Both the position numbers and the translations under genes were made by a program. The notes below the pieces were generated by a model. That model saw nothing but the letters and a program-made list of their open reading frames with translations. It was not told the DNA's origin and did no database searches. Positions 1-6,934 of a stretch of 13,345 bases of DNA are shown one piece after another (positions within the stretch are counted from its first letter, which is position 1; each line of letters opens with the position of its first letter). Origin of the DNA: Planctomycetota bacterium (GTDB lineage: Bacteria; Planctomycetota; Planctomycetia; Pirellulales; Lacipirellulaceae); assembly GCA_022615465.1 (NCBI GenBank), contig JAKEGR010000087.1:1-13345 (forward strand), given 5' to 3'.

Positions 1-607
1 GGGCTTCAGCCAGAAGGATGGTCTTCGAACTGCCGTCGTAGATGTCCGCGAAGCGGATCTGGCTGTTGAGAAACAGCAGGCCATTGTTGTCTTTGTCGAT
101 GGGCGCCTCGGAATCATGGTGGCAGCCGGCATAACTGCTGCGGGCAACGGAATTTGCTTCGTTCACAAAATCCATCCGATCCGATGGACACTGGAGCACT
201 TGGATCTGGGCTGCTCGCACCTGCGCATTTGCGGCCGCGTAGGCACCGGCAGATTGGTCGAACCGCTGAAAGAGCGCGTTTTCCTCGATGTAGGGAAGGA
301 TGTGCGCGATCCAACTGACGTGTATCCCTTCCGGCTCGCTGCGGATCGGGCCGTCGGGGTTCGTCACGCCAGGAGGCAGATGTTCGAAGTGGAACTCGTA
401 GCTATGGACCGCCAGCCCGAGTTGCGTGACATTGTTTAGACAACTCGTTCGTCGAGCCGCCTCGCGCGCCGCTTGGACGGCCGGCAGCAACAAAGCGACC
501 AGGATGCCGATGATGGCAATCACGACAAGTAGTTCTACGAGTGTAAATGCGTGCTTGTCGCGGCAACGACCGACAACAACGCGCGAAAAAGAAAGTTTTG
601 ATCGCAT
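1..607 (-). CDS. DUF1559 family prepilin-like protein (3' end beyond window)
   Basis: The first 202 residues are visible and the frame is still open at the window edge. Residues 18-53 hold a type IV prepilin leader and hydrophobic helix: cleavage would fall between A20 and F21 of KHA/FTLVELLVV, with the conserved Glu at mature position +5 (E25). A helix rich in Ile, Leu and Val follows, running into LLPAVQAAREAARR, the usual DUF1559 start. An NN-Q-G motif, HLPPG near 77-80, and a CPSD motif further on are also typical. The start codon at 607 has a good ribosome binding site, CAGGAG, overlapping the stop of the gene before it (5-base gap). It is the last visible gene of the pseudopilin operon. 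Planctomycetes carry many DUF1559 paralogues with mostly unknown roles, and a surface pseudopilus subunit is inferred. The residue before cleavage is Ala rather than the usual Gly. Family call is confident; function is not. Confidence 0.93.
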   Translation of the reverse strand, partial: MRSKLSFSRVVVGRCRDKHAFTLVELLVVIAIIGILVALLLPAVQAAREAARRTSCLNNVTQLGLAVHSYEFHFEHLPPGVTNPDGPIRSEPEGIHVSWIAHILPYIEENALFQRFDQSAGAYAAANAQVRAAQIQVLQCPSDRMDFVNEANSVARSSYAGCHHDSEAPIDKDNNGLLFLNSQIRFADIYDGSSKTILLAEA

Positions 608-612
608 GATGA

Positions 613-1062
613 TCACTCCTGAATTTGAGGCGATTGGGGTTGAACAATAAACGTGTGCGAACGCCGAACTGAGAGTTCACTTCCAAGGGGATACTCGGCC
701 ACGACGCGGACCTGCCACGGTTTGCCGTCCGAATCGCGCGACGCCTCCATCGTGACTTGCCCGTCGCCGCGGCCGACGATCTGCTCTGCCGGAATCATCC
801 AGGTCTCACCCCGGTAGTCGGTTTCGCGGAACAGGCGATACGCGGCGCGATCCGCGCCCGCTTCGAGCAGCAGTTCCGTCTGACGCAGATCGCGCTGCGT
901 GCGTAATTGTCTTCTTACACGCAACGTGCCTTGCAACATGTTGCCGAGCAGCGTCATCACGACGAGCATGCAAACAAGGGCGGCAACGAGCACCGTGCCG
1001 CGCCGCTGATGCGGATTGCGGAATCGCAAACGCCACCAACAATCGTGACGGTGAGCTGTCAT
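613..1062 (-). CDS. PilX/GspK-like minor pilin-type membrane protein
   Basis: A 149-residue protein with a basic N-terminus (residues 1-21) ending in RRG, then a hydrophobic helix at about 22-44 (GTVLVAALVCMLVVMTLLG), then a soluble domain. The layout matches prepilins cut after G22, but mature position +5 is Ala27 instead of Glu. Glu5 is also missing in the tip pseudopilin GspK, and the protein is in the PilX/GspK position of the operon, although it is much shorter than GspK (about 300 residues). Its start overlaps the stop of the GspJ-like gene by ATGA (1059-1062), so translational coupling is likely. The C-terminal part has no motif I recognise. Likely a minor pseudopilin at the tip of the fibre, or simply a membrane-anchored assembly protein. 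Confidence 0.78.
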   Translation of the reverse strand: MTAHRHDCWWRLRFRNPHQRRGTVLVAALVCMLVVMTLLGNMLQGTLRVRRQLRTQRDLRQTELLLEAGADRAAYRLFRETDYRGETWMIPAEQIVGRGDGQVTMEASRDSDGKPWQVRVVAEYPLGSELSVRRSHTFIVQPQSPQIQE

Positions 1063-1670
1063 TCCGGAACCTCCTCGCCTCCCGCCAACTGCGAAAAACG
1101 CCAGTCGCGACCGGGGACCGCTTCCGCTTGAAAGCTCACCGGCATCGCGTGCGGGTTCCAGGGCGGTGAACGGTCGGGGTCTGGCTCATTTTGCGTAGTC
1201 TTCGGAGCAAAATGTGCCTGCCCCCCTTCCCGGGCGCTTGTGGAACTGGCTGTGGTAATGGATAGGGTGAGGCGGCGCGGTGATTCCTCCTCGCGAATCG
1301 CCAGTTCGATTGCAGGTGGAAACAGGAATTCTTCATGCGATACGCCCGCGGCGTTCCGTGACAAGACTCGCTGCACACTCCCTTCCTGGCGGCGATATTC
1401 CACGGATTGGTCGTCGGGAAGTTGAAGTCGCAGGAAGACGCCTTCGCCAAGCTCGGCATCGCCCGCAACAAGACCGATCGCTTGATGCACGTCGCGGCGG
1501 AACTGGTCGGAAAGCCGCCAGGCACTCCGTTCCACATCGAAGAAGGAGCGTGTCTTGGATTGCGCGTGCATTGCTCGATGAACGAGCACCCCGCTCATCG
1601 ACAGGATGACGCTACATGCCGACATGACCACCAGAAGCTCAACAAGGGATACAGCACGACGAATTCTCAT
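1059..1670 (-). CDS. GspJ/PilW-like prepilin with in-frame repeat insertion
   Basis: A 203-residue protein with a very short prepilin leader, MRIRRA, cut before V7. The mature protein starts VSLVELLVV with Glu at +5 (E11), followed by a hydrophobic helix to about residue 30. The body (FFDVERSAWRLSDQFRRDV near 43-61) resembles GspJ/PilW-type minor pseudopilins, which follow GspI in type II secretion operons. Start and stop both overlap neighbours by ATGA (1667-1670 and 1059-1062). Residues about 148-167 (reading QAHFAPKTTQNEPDPD) are encoded by a palindromic repeat at 1176-1225 and so look like an inserted linker rather than part of the fold. Ala stands at the cleavage site in place of Gly. 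Assignment to GspJ rests on the prepilin signature plus gene order, not on strong sequence motifs. Confidence 0.85.
   Translation of the reverse strand: MRIRRAVSLVELLVVMSACSVILSMSGVLVHRAMHAQSKTRSFFDVERSAWRLSDQFRRDVHQAIGLVAGDAELGEGVFLRLQLPDDQSVEYRRQEGSVQRVLSRNAAGVSHEEFLFPPAIELAIREEESPRRLTLSITTASSTSAREGGQAHFAPKTTQNEPDPDRSPPWNPHAMPVSFQAEAVPGRDWRFSQLAGGEEVPE
1176..1225. repeat. Palindromic repeat inside the GspJ-like gene
   Basis: Arms at 1176-1194 (GGGGTCTGGCTCATTTTGC) and 1207-1225 (GCAAAATGTGCCTGCCCCC) pair at 16 of 19 positions around a 12-base loop. The mismatches are scattered and the centre is perfect. This GC-flanked hairpin with an AAAATG core looks like a dispersed MITE-like repeat I associate with planctomycete genomes; that association is from memory. 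It lies wholly within a coding sequence and is read through without a stop. Confidence 0.82.
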
Positions 1671-2134
1671 GGTTCTTCGTTCCTTGGCGTCTGGCCGCTG
1701 GGCTGCTGGGAGGCGGCAGGAATCCAGGCCGCCAAGGCCACCGGCGCCGCGCGTTGCCGCGGCTCATCCCACGTAAGTTCAAGCGTAAGCCGCGCGCCGA
1801 TGTCGGCAGGCTCCAACCGGCTGCTGAGTTCCACGCCAGGCAGCCTGCTCGCCGTGAAAGGCGAAGCAGCGAGCCGCTGAAGCGCCTCCGCCAGTTTGTC
1901 TTCCGGCAGCGCGGTGAGGCGTTCCAGTTGGTTCGATAGTTCATCGAGCGCCAGTCGGTAGTGGCGCTGGGCGGTAAGCAGCCGACCATGCCGAACCACC
2001 AATGGCAGGGATAGGGTCAGCGTGGTGGTCAATAACGAGAGTGCGACAAGCACCTCGATGGCACTCGTTCCCAGGCCGGTACGGCGTTTCCTCGCCAACC
2101 ATGCGTCTCGCAGCAGCTTTGTCTTACTCGTCAT
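1667..2134 (-). CDS. GspI/PilV-like prepilin
   Basis: A 155-residue protein with a basic leader (residues 1-22, ending RKRRTGLG) and a class III prepilin-type cleavage site, G22/T23, with Glu at +5 (TSAIE, E27). A hydrophobic helix runs from about 28 to 46 (LVALSLLTTTLTLSLPLVV). The rest is a short helical and beta domain with heptad-like Leu-rich sequence near 57-85. It lies between the platform gene (6-base gap) and the GspJ-like gene (4-base overlap), the classical position of GspI. Likely a minor pseudopilin that helps to start fibre assembly in the inner membrane. The Phe normally found at +1 is Thr here, so automated prepilin finders could miss it. Confidence 0.82.
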   Translation of the reverse strand: MTSKTKLLRDAWLARKRRTGLGTSAIEVLVALSLLTTTLTLSLPLVVRHGRLLTAQRHYRLALDELSNQLERLTALPEDKLAEALQRLAASPFTASRLPGVELSSRLEPADIGARLTLELTWDEPRQRAAPVALAAWIPAASQQPSGQTPRNEEP

Positions 2135-2140
2135 GGCAGT

Positions 2141-3229
2141 TCACAGCAGTCCGGTAATAAATCGCGTAAGCGGTAGGAATACGCTGAGGGCCTGGAACAG
2201 AACGAAGATTCCGAGGAGACCAACAATCAGTGGCAAGACAAGCTCCGCCATTCGATTCAGGCGTCGCATCGTCCGACGCCGCTTGCTAAAGGCCAATTGC
2301 TTTAATACCCAAGGTCGATTGCCGACGCGCTCCGAGGTCGCCAGCGCGTTGACTTCGGCGGGAGAAAGCAGATCGACGGCGGCCAGGCTGTGCCATGCAT
2401 CGGCCCCTTGTTCGATTTCGTTCCGGACGAAAAGGAGCTTATACCTGGCGATCGGGTCAAAGTGATAACGAGCCAAGGTCGAAAGCACGCCCGGAAGGGG
2501 CCGGCCCGTCTGCGCCGCGATGCCGAGCTTCTGCAATACCTCGGCGGATCGCAATTCCCGCGCGGAGCGGGACAGCCGACCCAGGATCGAATAGCGGATG
2601 AACCGCCCCAGACGCGCGGAGAACATCGACCACAGAAGCACCCCTCCGGCCAGCGCGCCCAGCCACCAGTAGTTCACGAAGAAGCGAGCGAATCCGATGG
2701 ACCACAGCAGCGCCAGGGGCGGTTCCATGTCGAAATCACTCAATATCTTTTCGAATTCAGGAACTATCTTGATTTGCAGGAATGCTATAACGAGGAACGC
2801 GAGCAGAAGGAAGGTGCAGACATAGACGATCGCCCTGCGGATCGGAGAGGGGCTATCCGTCAGCGCTGATTTCGACTCGTCGAGCGTCGCGCGAAGTGTT
2901 GCCGAAAGCGTTCCTGATTGAGCGCCAAACCGTATCGCCAGGATGTCTTCATCGCGCAACAGGCCGGGGACCGCCTCGATGGCATCCGGCAGGGGAGTGC
3001 CTGTTTTCAACTGGTCGGCCAGCCGTAGCAGGCGGTGTTTCTGAGCACGACGTTCATCGGCGGCCCAGCTTTCCAGGAGCGGACTCAACGGCAGGTTTTC
3101 CTCCGCCGCCACCGCGATCAGCCGCAACAGCGCCCGGCGCTGCGCCAAATTGGCATACCGCGACCACAGCGAGGGAAACGGTATGCTCGGTTGTGCGAGT
3201 CGTCGGAATGTTGGGAACCATGTATCCAT
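2141..3229 (-). CDS. Type II secretion system F family protein (third of three)
   Basis: A 362-residue inner-membrane platform protein of the GspF/PilC family. It has two T2SSF domains: the first at about 28-155, with LPLSPLL and the RFGAQSGTLSATL signature (100-112), the second at about 225-352. Predicted membrane helices lie near 132-155 (ending in the typical IVPEFEKIL), 185-204 and 328-352 (FVLFQALSVFLPL). It lacks the extra cytoplasmic N-terminal domain found in full-length GspF of about 400 residues. Members of the family couple the assembly ATPase to pseudopilin extraction from the membrane. It is followed at once by the prepilin genes, so this is the platform protein most closely tied to them. 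A repeat cluster separates it from the preceding gspF-like gene, so it may have partly independent expression. Confidence 0.93.
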   Translation of the reverse strand: MDTWFPTFRRLAQPSIPFPSLWSRYANLAQRRALLRLIAVAAEENLPLSPLLESWAADERRAQKHRLLRLADQLKTGTPLPDAIEAVPGLLRDEDILAIRFGAQSGTLSATLRATLDESKSALTDSPSPIRRAIVYVCTFLLLAFLVIAFLQIKIVPEFEKILSDFDMEPPLALLWSIGFARFFVNYWWLGALAGGVLLWSMFSARLGRFIRYSILGRLSRSARELRSAEVLQKLGIAAQTGRPLPGVLSTLARYHFDPIARYKLLFVRNEIEQGADAWHSLAAVDLLSPAEVNALATSERVGNRPWVLKQLAFSKRRRTMRRLNRMAELVLPLIVGLLGIFVLFQALSVFLPLTRFITGLL

Positions 3230-3245
3230 CGAATGCGTAATTCAC

Positions 3246-3331
3246 GGAACGCCAGGGACGGCGTTCCCACCATTTTGGTTGCGGCCGCAGGCCGCGTTAG
3301 GGTGAGGGCCTCTGCGTGAGTCTCCCTCACC
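3246..3331. repeat. Cluster of three different palindromes
   Basis: Three perfect hairpins are packed end to end. GGAACGCC at 3246-3253 pairs with GGCGTTCC at 3260-3267. GCGGCC at 3281-3286 pairs with GGCCGC at 3290-3295. GGTGAGGG at 3301-3308 pairs with CCCTCACC at 3324-3331. None has a T-run on either strand, so they are not classic terminators. A related GC-rich motif (CCGCAGGCCGCGTTGG) recurs near 5825-5840. They look like fragments of dispersed intergenic repeats accumulated at one site. Confidence 0.8.
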
Positions 3332-3335
3332 CCAG

Positions 3336-3440
3336 CCCTCTCCCAGTGGGAGAGGGAGCAACCATTCCAACCCTCTCCCAGTGGGAGAGGGAGCAACCAT
3401 TCCGGTCCTCTCCCAGTGGAAGGGAGCAACCATCGTTCTG
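3336..3440. repeat. 35-bp tandem palindromic repeat, three copies
   Basis: The unit starts with the hairpin CCCTCTCCC-AGT-GGGAGAGGG and continues GAGCAACCATTCC. Copies begin at 3336, 3371 and 3406, an exact 35-base period. The third copy is degenerate (TCCTCTCCC, then GGAAGGG). A fourth, isolated copy of the hairpin lies at 10502-10522. Open reading frames across it translate into low-complexity peptides such as PLPLGEG and are spurious. The array ends a few bases after the stop codon of the upstream gspF-like gene (stop at 3446-3448). Confidence 0.92.
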
Positions 3441-3445
3441 CGTTC

Positions 3446-4687
3446 CTACATACTCAGGCCCTCAATAAGTTTGACTAACGGCACAAACAGCCCGATGACG
3501 GTCCCTCCCACAAGGATGCCAACGACGCAAATGGTGACGGGTTCGATGATTCCGTGTGTCCACGAAAAACGGCGGCGGGTTCGTTCCGCATGGCATTGGC
3601 TGACCTCTCTCAGCAGGTGAATTCGTGACGCGGTTGCCATGTCCGAACGCAAAGCGTGAAGGACTGTCGCGGTCAGCGGCCGCGATGGAACGTGCTGTCC
3701 GCGGCCGCCCACTGACTCCATCTCGCTCGCCAGATTCCAGGCAGCCCGCCGCAGCCGGGAATTCCGCGTGGAGAAACCGGCGATCCTCAGGGCCTTTGGA
3801 GTCTCAAGCCCCGCTTCCAGCAGATCTGCCGAGAATCGGGCAAACCGGGAAGCGGCCGCCCGGCGTCCGAAGGGCGTGGCGAACCGGTCTCCCAGCCAGC
3901 CGCTCACCCTGCGAGGCAGCCAGCGCCTGACGTTCACCAGCATGAATCCGGCGACCACGACCAGGAGTGCAACAATAACAATCCGGCCGCTGGTGATCCA
4001 ATCCGACAGTGTGAGCAGCAGCAGCGTGAGAGGAGGCAACTCGAGACTGAATTCTTCAAATATATCGCGGAAGGTGGGGACGACGAGAAAACTGAGCACA
4101 GTCATTACCGCGGCGGCGATCCCGGCGACAAACAGGGGGTAGGCGAATGTGAGCCACCGTTGCCGGCGAAGTTCTTCGGTGCGCTGCGATTCCTCCAGAA
4201 ACTCGTGCAACACGCGACCCGCATCCTGGGACGACGCGGCAGCACTGAGCAGCGGTATCCAATAATCGGGGAGCGTTCCCAGGGCGGTCTCTGCTTCCGC
4301 CAAGTTGCCCCGCTCGAGTACCTGGTACACCGCCGTCAATTGGCGGCGAGATCGCCCGGCTGGCAACTCTTCCGCATAAGCACGCAGTGCCGGAACGATC
4401 GCCTTGCCTTGCTCCAACACCCTGGCCAAATGGGACCGCAGCACCGCTTGTTCGGCACTTGCATCCCACGGCCTGGCATCCTGAGAAAGCGTCTGGTGTG
4501 CTGTTTCCTGTGCAGCCGATGCCCCGGCAGAACTGGATCTCGATTCCGTTGCGGCATAGCCGATCGACTGGACCGTCCATCCGCCGGTTTCTAATTGCGA
4601 GATGGCCTGCTGAACCGTGTCGGCCCGCAGTTCGCCTTCGACCAATTGCCCCTCGGCATTCAGAGCCTGATACCGAAAGTGTGCCAT
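3446..4687 (-). CDS. gspF: Type II secretion system F family protein (second of three)
   Basis: A 413-residue protein and the only one of the three platform paralogues with the canonical GspF N-terminal domain (MAHFRYQALNAEGQLVEGEL, residues 1-45). It is followed by a Ser/Ala/Gln-rich linker (about 45-75) and two T2SSF domains (about 80-205 and 280-405). Membrane helices are predicted at about 180-203 (PLFVAGIAAAVMTVLSFLVVP), 234-252 and 380-405 (VVGILVGGTVIGLFVPLVKLIE). The length fits typical GspF/PilC (about 400). The domain-1 signature seen as G-x-x-SG-x-L in other members is weakened to AASSQDAGRVL near 150-160. It begins 46 bases after the first gspF-like gene and would be cotranscribed. 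Platform role inferred from family. Confidence 0.95.
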   Translation of the reverse strand: MAHFRYQALNAEGQLVEGELRADTVQQAISQLETGGWTVQSIGYAATESRSSSAGASAAQETAHQTLSQDARPWDASAEQAVLRSHLARVLEQGKAIVPALRAYAEELPAGRSRRQLTAVYQVLERGNLAEAETALGTLPDYWIPLLSAAASSQDAGRVLHEFLEESQRTEELRRQRWLTFAYPLFVAGIAAAVMTVLSFLVVPTFRDIFEEFSLELPPLTLLLLTLSDWITSGRIVIVALLVVVAGFMLVNVRRWLPRRVSGWLGDRFATPFGRRAAASRFARFSADLLEAGLETPKALRIAGFSTRNSRLRRAAWNLASEMESVGGRGQHVPSRPLTATVLHALRSDMATASRIHLLREVSQCHAERTRRRFSWTHGIIEPVTICVVGILVGGTVIGLFVPLVKLIEGLSM

Positions 4688-4733
4688 ATGTTGAAATTGG
4701 GGATGGGAGCCTATGCGATCATGTCAAGGAATT

Positions 4734-5771
4734 TCAAGATGCCAGGGAACGGAGCATTTGGACTACCGGGATGAACAACATCAGGCCGTAGAGCAAGGTG
4801 ACGCCACCGCCGATAAGGACGCATGCGACGATCGGCGCCACGATCCGCAGTCGCTCGGCGCGACGTTCCGCGGAATGCCGGTAAACCCTCGCGGCCATGC
4901 GTAGGGCCGGAACTCGTCCGATGGTTGCCTCGGAATGCCATAGCGACCACCGGAGAAACGGCGGAAACCGCCTGGCCGCGGCACTGTCGTCCGGCGGCAT
5001 TTGCCCTTGTTCCAGACCGGCGACCAGCGCGCAAGCCCCTTGATTCAATCCGGCATCGCCACTCACCCCCGCTGCCAGATCCAGACTCTCCTCCAGCGAT
5101 ACGCCGCGCTCCAACAGGGTGGCCAGCGACTCGGAAAAACTTGCATACCGCTGCTGGGATATCGCTCGCGATATGCCGGGCACCCACGCCAAAACCCTGG
5201 CGACGCGACCGTTCGACATTGCCCCCCGCGATCTGGTTCGAAACCACCACGCAGCTAGCAGCAGCAAGGCCAGCGGCGGAAGGACAATCCAGTAGGGCAT
5301 GGTGTTCCGCACGAATTGAAGAGCGCGCAGGCCCGATCCGGGGGGAATCCGCAAGTCTCTGTAGAATTCCTCCAAGGTGGGCACGAAGTACAGACAAAAA
5401 CCAATCAAACCGACGTAGGCGACAGCGCACACCAGGATTGGGTAAAATAAGGCCGACCGCACGGCATACCGAGAGCTGTCGACCGTTTCCGCCAGGAGAT
5501 TGGACTCGTCCCATGCGGTCCCGACATTGCCGCTGTGGATCCCAAGCTGCACCAGACAGCGGTACGCATCAGGCACGTCGTGTTCGTCGTCTTCCAGCGA
5601 TTCGGAGAGCGATTCACCGCGACTGACACGGCGTGCCACCGTCGCGTTGATCTTCTCCAAACTTGCCGCCGCATCCATTCCCAAACCAGCATCGACCGGG
5701 ACGCCGGCCTCGACCAGTGCCATAAACTGGTCGTTCAACGCCATCAAATCGTCCAGCGTGGCGGTTTTCAT
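4734..5771 (-). CDS. Type II secretion system F family protein (first of three)
   Basis: A 345-residue polytopic protein of the GspF/PilC family and the first gene of the pseudopilin operon. The first T2SSF domain spans about 12-130 (EAGVPVDAGL; RRVSRGESLSESL; LGIHSGNVGTAW), ending in a helix at about 107-130 with the typical YFVPTLEEFYRDL exit. A second helix lies near 158-177. A second T2SSF domain spans about 205-338 (LATLLERGVSLEESL), with its last helix near 309-336 (YGLMLFIPVVQMLRSLAS). It lacks the GspF N-terminal domain. The start at 5771 is the first ATG that gives a family-like N-terminus. The upstream 217 bases hold hairpins and no gene. How three platform proteins share one machine is unknown; a hetero-oligomeric platform or several pseudopilus systems are both possible. 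Confidence 0.93.
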   Translation of the reverse strand: MKTATLDDLMALNDQFMALVEAGVPVDAGLGMDAAASLEKINATVARRVSRGESLSESLEDDEHDVPDAYRCLVQLGIHSGNVGTAWDESNLLAETVDSSRYAVRSALFYPILVCAVAYVGLIGFCLYFVPTLEEFYRDLRIPPGSGLRALQFVRNTMPYWIVLPPLALLLLAAWWFRTRSRGAMSNGRVARVLAWVPGISRAISQQRYASFSESLATLLERGVSLEESLDLAAGVSGDAGLNQGACALVAGLEQGQMPPDDSAAARRFPPFLRWSLWHSEATIGRVPALRMAARVYRHSAERRAERLRIVAPIVACVLIGGGVTLLYGLMLFIPVVQMLRSLAS

Positions 5772-5874
5772 GGAAGCGAGGCACGAGCAGCGGGGAACTC
5801 AGCGTGGCGAGGGCGCGAAGCAACCGCAGGCCGCGTTGGCATGAGCCGGATCGGTATTCCTGCAAGTTAGATGC

Positions 5875-5939
5875 GCGGGGGAAGAGAATTTGTTTGCCAG
5901 TTCCACGGAAAAGACAAATGGAACGCCACCTTCCCCCGC
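5875..5939. repeat. Long interrupted inverted repeat
   Basis: Arms GCGGGGGAAG (5875-5884) and CTTCCCCCGC (5930-5939) are perfectly complementary over 10 bases. An inner 6-bp helix, GTTCCA (5900-5905) with TGGAAC (5919-5924), is nested inside. It lies between the ECF/anti-sigma pair and the gspF operon, which run in the same direction. It could act as a transcript end or processing site, or be another dispersed repeat. No T-run follows on either strand. Confidence 0.65.
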
Positions 5940-5959
5940 AATGCGATACCGCTCGCGGT

Positions 5960-5978
5960 GAGGGATGAGGCATCCCTC
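5960..5978 (-). other. Short hairpin just after the membrane-protein stop codon
   Basis: GAGGGATG (5960-5967) pairs perfectly with CATCCCTC (5971-5978) around a 3-base loop, 10 bases beyond the stop codon of the minus-strand gene ending at 5989. Its position suggests a transcript 3' end or mRNA stabiliser, but there is no U-tract, so it is not called an intrinsic terminator. Confidence 0.5.
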
Positions 5979-5988
5979 CGAAGGGGGG

Positions 5989-6375
5989 CTACCAGGTCAA
6001 GCGGAGCACCTCCGCCTGCCGACTCCGCAATTCCGTGAAAGCGTCCACCAATCCTGAGCCGTAGTCGCCGTCCCAAGTTGCTTTCATTTGTGCTCGTGCA
6101 AACAACCAGTCCGAGCCGGTCCACGCCACCAACCCTTGCTGACCTGCTGCCTTGTCCATCCGATCGGAACTGGTTGTTGTGAACACCGCCAACAGCGCCA
6201 CAAGGACCGCCGCTTGCCGAAGATAGAAACGGGCCCGTTGCTCGCGGCATTGCATGCGCGCCGTTTCCAAAACCCGTGGCCGAAGATCGTCGGAGGCCTG
6301 CACGTAGTCGCCCGCCGCCCAGACCAGGGCCTCCACTTCGTCGATCGGTTCGTACCCGTTTTGCAGATCAGTCAC
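5989..6375 (-). CDS. Small single-pass membrane protein, probable regulator of the ECF sigma factor
   Basis: A 128-residue protein using a GTG start that overlaps the sigma-factor stop by 8 bases (GTGACTGA), so the two are translationally coupled. Residues 1-50 are cytoplasmic and acidic to mixed. A membrane helix spans about 51-68 (YLRQAAVLVALLAVFTTT). The remaining 60 residues should be outside and contain several Trp and aromatic residues (LVAWTGSDWLFARAQMKATW). The arrangement (cytosolic domain, one helix, external domain, gene directly after an ECF sigma gene) is that of an anti-sigma factor. It lacks the HxxxCxxC zinc motif of ZAS anti-sigmas, and I see no recognised anti-sigma domain. 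The function is inferred from context only. Confidence 0.75.
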   Translation of the reverse strand: MTDLQNGYEPIDEVEALVWAAGDYVQASDDLRPRVLETARMQCREQRARFYLRQAAVLVALLAVFTTTSSDRMDKAAGQQGLVAWTGSDWLFARAQMKATWDGDYGSGLVDAFTELRSRQAEVLRLTW

Positions 6376-6934
6376 GATGCACCTCCCGCGTTTGCTTCGA
6401 CAGGCGTTTGGCGAGTTTTGTCCTGGCGTATTGATACCGACTGGCGACCGTGTTCGGAGAGATGTCGAGGATCCGCCCGATCTGGGAAAACGTCATCCCC
6501 TCCCAAATTTTCAGAACTACCACCTCGGCTTGTTCGGGAGGCAACGCACGCAGTGCCGACCAGACCTCCCGATAGGTTTCTTCGCGCTCCAGTTCATCCA
6601 CGCGGCACCAGGTGACCAGATCGGCAAGGTTGTTGACAGGTGTCGAGCGGTGCTGCCTGCGAATGATGAGCAATGCCTCGTTGCGAACCATCCGAAGCAG
6701 ATATGCCCAGGGGCAATCGGCCGAACCCAACATCCGCGGTCGGCTCGCCACCCGGACCAAGGCAGCCTGGACGGCATCCTCGGCATCCTGCTGATGGCGG
6801 GTCAATGCGACAGCGAACCGCACCAGCCGATGGGATGTCAGATCAAACAGCAACCCCAGCGCACCGACTCCATCCTCCAAGAGCCGATCGGTACATTGTT
6901 GGACACACTGGGCAAAGTCGGTTTTGGCAGCCAT
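6368..6934 (-). CDS. ECF (sigma-70 family group 4) RNA polymerase sigma factor
   Basis: A 188-residue protein from the ATG at 6934; an in-frame TTG at 6955 would add seven residues. The sigma-2 region spans about 28-97, with the polymerase-binding motif around HQQDAEDAVQAALVRV (47-62) and the -10 recognition helix around CPWAYLLRMVRNEALLIIRR (74-93). The sigma-4 region spans about 124-178, with LPPEQAEVVVLKIWEGMTFS, then the helix-turn-helix QIGRILDISPNTVASRYQYA. There is no sigma-1 or sigma-3 region and the length is normal for ECF. It precedes and overlaps a small membrane protein, the usual sigma/anti-sigma layout, and lies upstream of the pseudopilin operon in the same direction. Whether it transcribes that operon cannot be told here. 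AGGAAG sits immediately before the ATG, which is closer than normal for a ribosome binding site. Confidence 0.95.
   Translation of the reverse strand: MAAKTDFAQCVQQCTDRLLEDGVGALGLLFDLTSHRLVRFAVALTRHQQDAEDAVQAALVRVASRPRMLGSADCPWAYLLRMVRNEALLIIRRQHRSTPVNNLADLVTWCRVDELEREETYREVWSALRALPPEQAEVVVLKIWEGMTFSQIGRILDISPNTVASRYQYARTKLAKRLSKQTREVHRD

Noticed and set aside
3118..3433. Open frames of 63 and 103 codons across the repeat array
   Set aside because: They encode PLPLGEG-type peptides that are translations of the 35-bp palindromic repeat, a familiar annotation artefact.
4711..5626. Two 267-codon frames, one on each strand
   Set aside because: Both are shadows of the first gspF-like gene, which has clear T2SSF motifs and membrane helices; the shadows have no domain.
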